Notes under the pieces: generated by a model
Told to the model about the DNA's origin: nothing
The model's database searches: none
What the model saw: only the letters and a program-made list of their open reading frames with translations
Made by a program: the position numbers and the translations under genes
Source: Streptomyces sp. NRRL B-1347
GTDB taxonomy: Bacteria; Actinomycetota; Actinomycetes; Streptomycetales; Streptomycetaceae
Direction: 5' to 3'
NCBI RefSeq assembly: GCF_000720325.1
Contig: NZ_JOJM01000002.1
Location: 124,001 to 188,000 of the forward strand
Length of the DNA: 64,000 bases
Shown: in pieces, positions 60,150 to 64,000 of the stretch
Numbering within the stretch: position 1 is the stretch's first letter
How the letters are laid out: every line of letters begins with the position of its first letter

Positions 60150-63100
60150 CTACGTCACCGTTCCGTCCAGGTTCACACCGGATTCCAGCCTCGCCACGGT
60201 GGCCACCAGCGGCTCGTCGAAGGCCCCTTCGAAGACGCGCACTTCGTCGACCGCGCCGGAGAAGTACGCGGAGCCCGACGTCAGCCCCGAGCGGCCCACC
60301 TGCAGACCGGTCTTGGCGAAGTCCCATTCGTTGGGCCACTTCACGACCTGGTCCGTCCACTGGCCGTTCACGTACAGCCGGACCTCTTCGAAGAGCGCGT
60401 TGTAGGACAGGGCCAGGTGGTCACCGTCGCCCGACGTGCTGGGCTGGACCCCCTTCGCGATCGCCTCCTGGGCGGGGGCGTCCGGCGCGTCCTTCTCGGT
60501 CAGCCGCAGCTGCCAGCGGCCGGACTCCTTGTCGAAGCGGACCGTGGCCGCCGAACCCTCGGTCCCCGGCAGCGCGAACACCGTCTGGCTGGCCGTGGCG
60601 TCGGGCGAGCTGAGCCGCGCCCGCGCCGTGACCGTGAAGCTGGCCTTGGACTTCAGCAGTCCGGCGGTACGGCTCGCGTAGCCGTCCTTGCCGTTGAGCG
60701 CCAGGTGGCCGTCGCCCCATACGGGCTGTTCGGCCGGCTTGCAGTTCGGGTCGAGTACGTCGCAGGAGTCGTCCGCCTGGTAGAGGGAGGCACCGCCGCG
60801 CATCGTCAGGCCCCTGCCGCCCGAACGGTCCGGCACCGTGCCGTCAGCGGCCTCGTCCATGTCCCAGTAGGCGAGCTGCAAGGGCGGAATCCCGCCCAGG
60901 CTCCGGGTCTCGCCCACGGCCAGGACCCGGTCGAAGACCTGCACGTCCGCCACCGTCCCCTTGAGGTGCGCGGTGTAACCGTCGGGCTCCAGGGCCCGCC
61001 CGATCTGGAGCGAGCCGGTGGCGTTCCAGGTCGTCGGACGCTCCTGGATGTCACCGTTCACCAGGGTGCCGTTGACATACATGCGCATCGTGCCGTCCGT
61101 GCCGGCTTTGACCTCGTCCTTGTCGTAGACGCCCACGAGGTGGGTCCACTCGCCGGGCACCGGCCTCGGGCCCTGGACCTCCCACGAGGTGACCGATCCG
61201 ATCTCGCTGTCGGGGGCCCGGAAGGACCAGCGCCGGGAGGTGGCGTCGTATCCGAGCGAGAAGCCGGACTGGGCGGAGCCGTCCTGGCTGATCACCGTCA
61301 TCGACGTCTTCGGCAGCTCGGGCAGCAGCACCCAGCCCGCGACGGAGAAGGTCTTGTCCGTGTCGACGATGTGCTGACCTGCGTTGAGGTAGGCGCCGCT
61401 GCCGCCGTCCAGGGTCGCCGCCGTGCGCACCGAGCCGTGCGGCCCCTTCCCGCCGAACGTCACGCCGGAGCCCGCCGTGGCTGCCGCGGTGTTGTCGTTG
61501 CCTGCGGCCTCCTTGGATCCGACGGGGTCCGCGAGGGCCCAGGACGCCTTGGCCGAGCGGCCCTTGGCGACCCGGAAGCGGTAGGACTTGGTGATCTCCT
61601 CGCTGTTGCCCGCGCGGTCCTCGGCCCAGACGAACAGCGTCACCGGGGCTTCCCGCTGGGGCATCCAGCGCAGGGTGACCGGTCTGCCCGGCGCGCTGGG
61701 CACGACGGTCCGCTTCGCCTCGCCCGTGAACTGGTAGTGGTACTTGACCACGTCGGTGCCCTCGGAATGCAGTTCGAAGGTGCCGTAGTCGCCCACGCCC
61801 GCGTGCCACTTGCCGTCGTCCGGGAACCTCTCCGACTTCACCTCGGGCGCGTCGGGCTTGGTTGAGTCGAGGATGAACTCGCAGCGGGTGCCGGATCCTT
61901 CGTGGCTCCACGGGCCCCAGGACTCGTCCGAACCGCCGATGTCGTCACCACCGCGCACCCACCAGCCGATCACGGTGTTCTGCGGCAGCTTGAACTCGCC
62001 TGTGCCGTCGCCCGTGATGTCCTTGCCGACCGTGTAGGTGAAGTCCTCGAAGCCGCTGTCACGGCCGGGCAGGGTGTCCGACTGCTTGTAGTGGGTCGTG
62101 ACGACGCGTTTCTCTTCCTTCCCGTTCTTGTCGGTCCAGAAGATCTCGAACTGGGCCCGCAGCTGCTCCGTGTTCCCCTTCGCGTCGCCGTGGTCGGGGT
62201 CCCAGACCCTCGCCGCCAGCGTCGGCACCTTCTTCGTGTAGTGCTTGGTGGCCTCTCCGTAGGCGCACTTGCCGCCGGAGCTCATGGACAGGTCGTCCAT
62301 GTCCGGCTGGTAGGGCGGCCTGTTGTACGTCACTTCGAGCGCGGCGTTGTTGCAGAACCGCTTCCACGACGCGTAGGAGTCCTCGCTGGCGGCCTGGAGT
62401 CCGAACGTGGTGGTGTCCCAGCCGCTGGACGCCGCCTTCTGCACGGTGCTCTTCACGTTGAAGCGCACGTTCTGGTTGGTGGCCGAGCAGGAGCCGGTCG
62501 GGTTCGTCGGCGACTCGGAGGTGATGTGGTCCTTGCTGGACGGCCTGTTGGACCAGTTCGTACGGGAGTTGATGGCGCTGCCGCCGGAGCTGTTCACCCG
62601 GTGCAGCTGCACCGAACGCGCCTCGCTGTTGTACGTGTGCACCAGCGTGATCGCGAACTCGGCCTTGAGGATCTTCTTGTCCTCGAAGCTTCCGGTCGGC
62701 AGGGCGTAGTACTGACGCTGCACGTCGTCGCTGCCGGTGCAGCGCACGGAGAAGTTCGCCGGGCAGCGGCCGACGCCCTTGCCGGACTCGACCCCGTCGT
62801 CGGAGTTGGGGAACTTCCAGCCCTCGAGCCCCGGCTTCGCGGACGACACCCAGGTCCAGCCGGTACGGCCCTTCGTCCGTGCGACCGGGTCGATGATCAC
62901 TGGATAGCGCGTGTTCGCGCCCCTGAGCAGCTTCAGGTCCGGCTTCAGCGTCATGGCGTGCTTCCGCAGGCCGAGCCCGACGTCCGCGACCCGGGCACCG
63001 TCGCCCGGCGTGGCCTGAGGTGCCGTCGCGGTGCGCCGCTGCGGGCCCGCGGTCCGGCCTCGGCCACTCGAATCCCACATCACCGGCTGCGCGGCCTCGA

Positions 63101-63827
63101 AGACCGTACCCCCGGTCTCCTCGTCCTTCGCCACGAGCCCGCCCTCCGCGTCCTCGCCGACGTCCAGGCCTTCGGCGTCGATGGGCAGCTCGATGGCGGC
63201 CAGCTCGGGACGGGCGGCCGCCGCCGCGGACTTGACGACCAGCATGTGCGCGAAGCCCTCGGTCTCCGCGCGGACGACCAGGTCGACGCCCGGCAGGACC
63301 GAACGGTACGTGGCCGTGGGGCCGTCGACCTCAGGGGCGGGCAGCTTGCCGGGCCAGGACAGGGAGAGCTTCTTGCCGTCCCGCGCCATCGTGGCGAACG
63401 GCCCCTTCCCGCCACCCGAGATGGTCACGGCGGTGGGGGTGGCCCTGGGGGCGAGCGCGCCGCCGGGCCGCCTGACCAGAGTCGTGTCGATGTCGGTCCA
63501 CTCGCCGTCCTTGCGCGTACGGACCGGCTCCGCGAACTCCTTGGCGGTGAAGGTGCCGTCCGGGTTCGCGAACGTCTGGCTGCGTTCGGTGCGTCGCCCG
63601 AGGACCTCGACGCGCTTCCCCGACTCGTCCGCGCGCCGGGCGGCCGCGGCGTCCGTGAACTCCGTGCCCGGTGCCGTGCCCGGTGCCGTCCCTGGGGACG
63701 CCGGCTGCCGTTCGGACGGCTCCGCGGTCGCCACCGGCGAGCCGGTGATTCCGGCAGCCAGAACGGCAGTGATCACTCCGGCCACGGCGACCGCTCTTCG
63801 CGCCCTCCGTGCTGCCCTGCTCTTCAC
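60150..63827 (-). CDS. secreted LamG-domain protein, RHS partner
   Basis: A 1225-residue exported protein. The N-terminus is a Sec signal (KSRAARRARRAVAVAGVITAVLAAG), followed by a region with DNRLRE-like repeats (KILKAEFAITLVHTYNSEARSVQLHRV, VKSTVQKA, TTTFGLQAASE), a fibronectin-like zone with DRAGNSEEI, and two LamG/concanavalin-like lectin domains (about 840-1010: SVAGWVLLPELPK, MYVNGTLVNG, IGRALEPDGY, GTVADVQVFDRVL; and about 1060-1225: KASFTVTARARL, LYVNGQW, VGRSGLTSG, GAVDEVRVFEGAFDEP). It precedes the RHS gene by 98 bp in the same direction, a common Streptomyces pair; it probably anchors or presents the RHS protein. Start GTG 63827. Confidence 0.92.
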   Translation of the reverse strand: MKSRAARRARRAVAVAGVITAVLAAGITGSPVATAEPSERQPASPGTAPGTAPGTEFTDAAAARRADESGKRVEVLGRRTERSQTFANPDGTFTAKEFAEPVRTRKDGEWTDIDTTLVRRPGGALAPRATPTAVTISGGGKGPFATMARDGKKLSLSWPGKLPAPEVDGPTATYRSVLPGVDLVVRAETEGFAHMLVVKSAAAAARPELAAIELPIDAEGLDVGEDAEGGLVAKDEETGGTVFEAAQPVMWDSSGRGRTAGPQRRTATAPQATPGDGARVADVGLGLRKHAMTLKPDLKLLRGANTRYPVIIDPVARTKGRTGWTWVSSAKPGLEGWKFPNSDDGVESGKGVGRCPANFSVRCTGSDDVQRQYYALPTGSFEDKKILKAEFAITLVHTYNSEARSVQLHRVNSSGGSAINSRTNWSNRPSSKDHITSESPTNPTGSCSATNQNVRFNVKSTVQKAASSGWDTTTFGLQAASEDSYASWKRFCNNAALEVTYNRPPYQPDMDDLSMSSGGKCAYGEATKHYTKKVPTLAARVWDPDHGDAKGNTEQLRAQFEIFWTDKNGKEEKRVVTTHYKQSDTLPGRDSGFEDFTYTVGKDITGDGTGEFKLPQNTVIGWWVRGGDDIGGSDESWGPWSHEGSGTRCEFILDSTKPDAPEVKSERFPDDGKWHAGVGDYGTFELHSEGTDVVKYHYQFTGEAKRTVVPSAPGRPVTLRWMPQREAPVTLFVWAEDRAGNSEEITKSYRFRVAKGRSAKASWALADPVGSKEAAGNDNTAAATAGSGVTFGGKGPHGSVRTAATLDGGSGAYLNAGQHIVDTDKTFSVAGWVLLPELPKTSMTVISQDGSAQSGFSLGYDATSRRWSFRAPDSEIGSVTSWEVQGPRPVPGEWTHLVGVYDKDEVKAGTDGTMRMYVNGTLVNGDIQERPTTWNATGSLQIGRALEPDGYTAHLKGTVADVQVFDRVLAVGETRSLGGIPPLQLAYWDMDEAADGTVPDRSGGRGLTMRGGASLYQADDSCDVLDPNCKPAEQPVWGDGHLALNGKDGYASRTAGLLKSKASFTVTARARLSSPDATASQTVFALPGTEGSAATVRFDKESGRWQLRLTEKDAPDAPAQEAIAKGVQPSTSGDGDHLALSYNALFEEVRLYVNGQWTDQVVKWPNEWDFAKTGLQVGRSGLTSGSAYFSGAVDEVRVFEGAFDEPLVATVARLESGVNLDGTVT

Positions 63828-63906
63828 GATTCCCCCTGCGTCGTAAGCGCTTGCGCCGTGGGCCGGAGGCGGCGCACCCCCCGGGGCACGCGCCGCCCGG
63901 TGCCGA

Positions 63907-64000
63907 CTAGCGGATGTCCGTGCCGAACGCCTTGCCTTCGTCCGGGACGCCGTTGGCCCCCGGCTTCACCGTGCGCACCGATCCGGTGCCACCGTCGATG
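63907..64000 (-). CDS. C-terminal end of a secreted FG-GAP protein (runs off window)
   Basis: Only the last 30 residues are visible (...GSVRTVKPGANGVPDEGKAFGTDIR), a pattern seen at the ends of FG-GAP propeller proteins where GxxFGTxxR closes the blade. It stops 79 bp upstream of the LamG gene start, same strand, so it may be part of the same operon. Confidence 0.6.
   Translation of the reverse strand, partial: IDGGTGSVRTVKPGANGVPDEGKAFGTDIR

Overview
The window is high-GC DNA with actinobacterial gene style: frequent GTG starts, several apparently leaderless promoters, very GC-rich third codon positions and C-rich gene-free stretches. Gene content and order (acyl-CoA carboxylase genes, sigQ-afsQ1-afsQ2, chitinase with a 12-bp chitinase promoter box, nucleoside salvage genes, FG-GAP, LamG and RHS secreted proteins) point to a Streptomyces chromosome core region. 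I saw no rRNA, tRNA or CRISPR array, and no intact insertion sequence. 55 protein genes are listed, two of them cut by the window edges.

Layout. 0-11.3 kb: a GAF protein (partial), enoyl-CoA hydratase, class III adenylate cyclase, biotin ligase, acyl-CoA carboxylase beta and epsilon subunits, an FG-GAP secreted protein, a tiny membrane protein, Maf, a four-helix membrane protein, the biotinylated carboxylase alpha subunit and a TetR regulator. This is a propionyl/acetyl-CoA carboxylation cluster with its own biotin ligase. 11.3-14.5 kb: DeoR-family regulator, LpdA-type flavoprotein, then a gene-free stretch with a tandem array of about 42-bp units. 14.5-26.1 kb: gamma-glutamylcyclotransferase-like protein, purine nucleoside phosphorylase plus phosphopentomutase-like enzyme, a mannosyltransferase-like membrane protein, PH-domain protein, GH18 chitinase, and a deoC-aldehyde dehydrogenase-pseudodehydrogenase operon. 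26.1-32.9 kb: secreted proteins, uridine kinase, sigQ diverging from afsQ1-afsQ2-lipoprotein, VanZ-like and PspC proteins. 33.0-41 kb: adenosine deaminase, hydrolase, Tat-exported FAD oxidase, LysR/MFS pair, an ECF sigma factor with a SnoaL-like tail, STAS protein. 41.2-51.4 kb: thymidine phosphorylase, cytidine deaminase, a nucleoside ABC transporter with two BMP lipoproteins, and an M20 amidohydrolase. 51.4-64 kb: a decayed gene-free stretch with a tyrosine-recombinase relic, a candidate immunity gene, a 2297-residue RHS-HINT-toxin protein, a LamG partner, and the end of an FG-GAP protein.

The main regulatory observation is that six transcription units for nucleoside import and breakdown carry the same 12-bp palindrome (CTACGCGCGTAG or a one-step variant) at their promoters: phosphorylase/phosphomutase, deoC/aldehyde dehydrogenase, add, deoA, and both BMP lipoprotein promoters, one of which leads the ABC transporter-cdd block. 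Together they cover uptake, deamination, phosphorolysis, pentose-phosphate isomerisation and aldolase cleavage, so they look like one local regulon controlled by a regulator not evident here. Three of these promoters place the -10 hexamer 6-7 nt before the start codon, implying leaderless mRNAs; the two lipoprotein promoters share a second element at an identical 28-nt spacing.

The second notable system is the RHS polymorphic toxin locus: secreted LamG protein, secreted RHS shell, intein-like HINT domain (Cys2023 to His-Asn-Cys2173), a 124-residue tip with a His...Cys arrangement, and a tightly coupled downstream gene of lower GC that is the natural immunity candidate.
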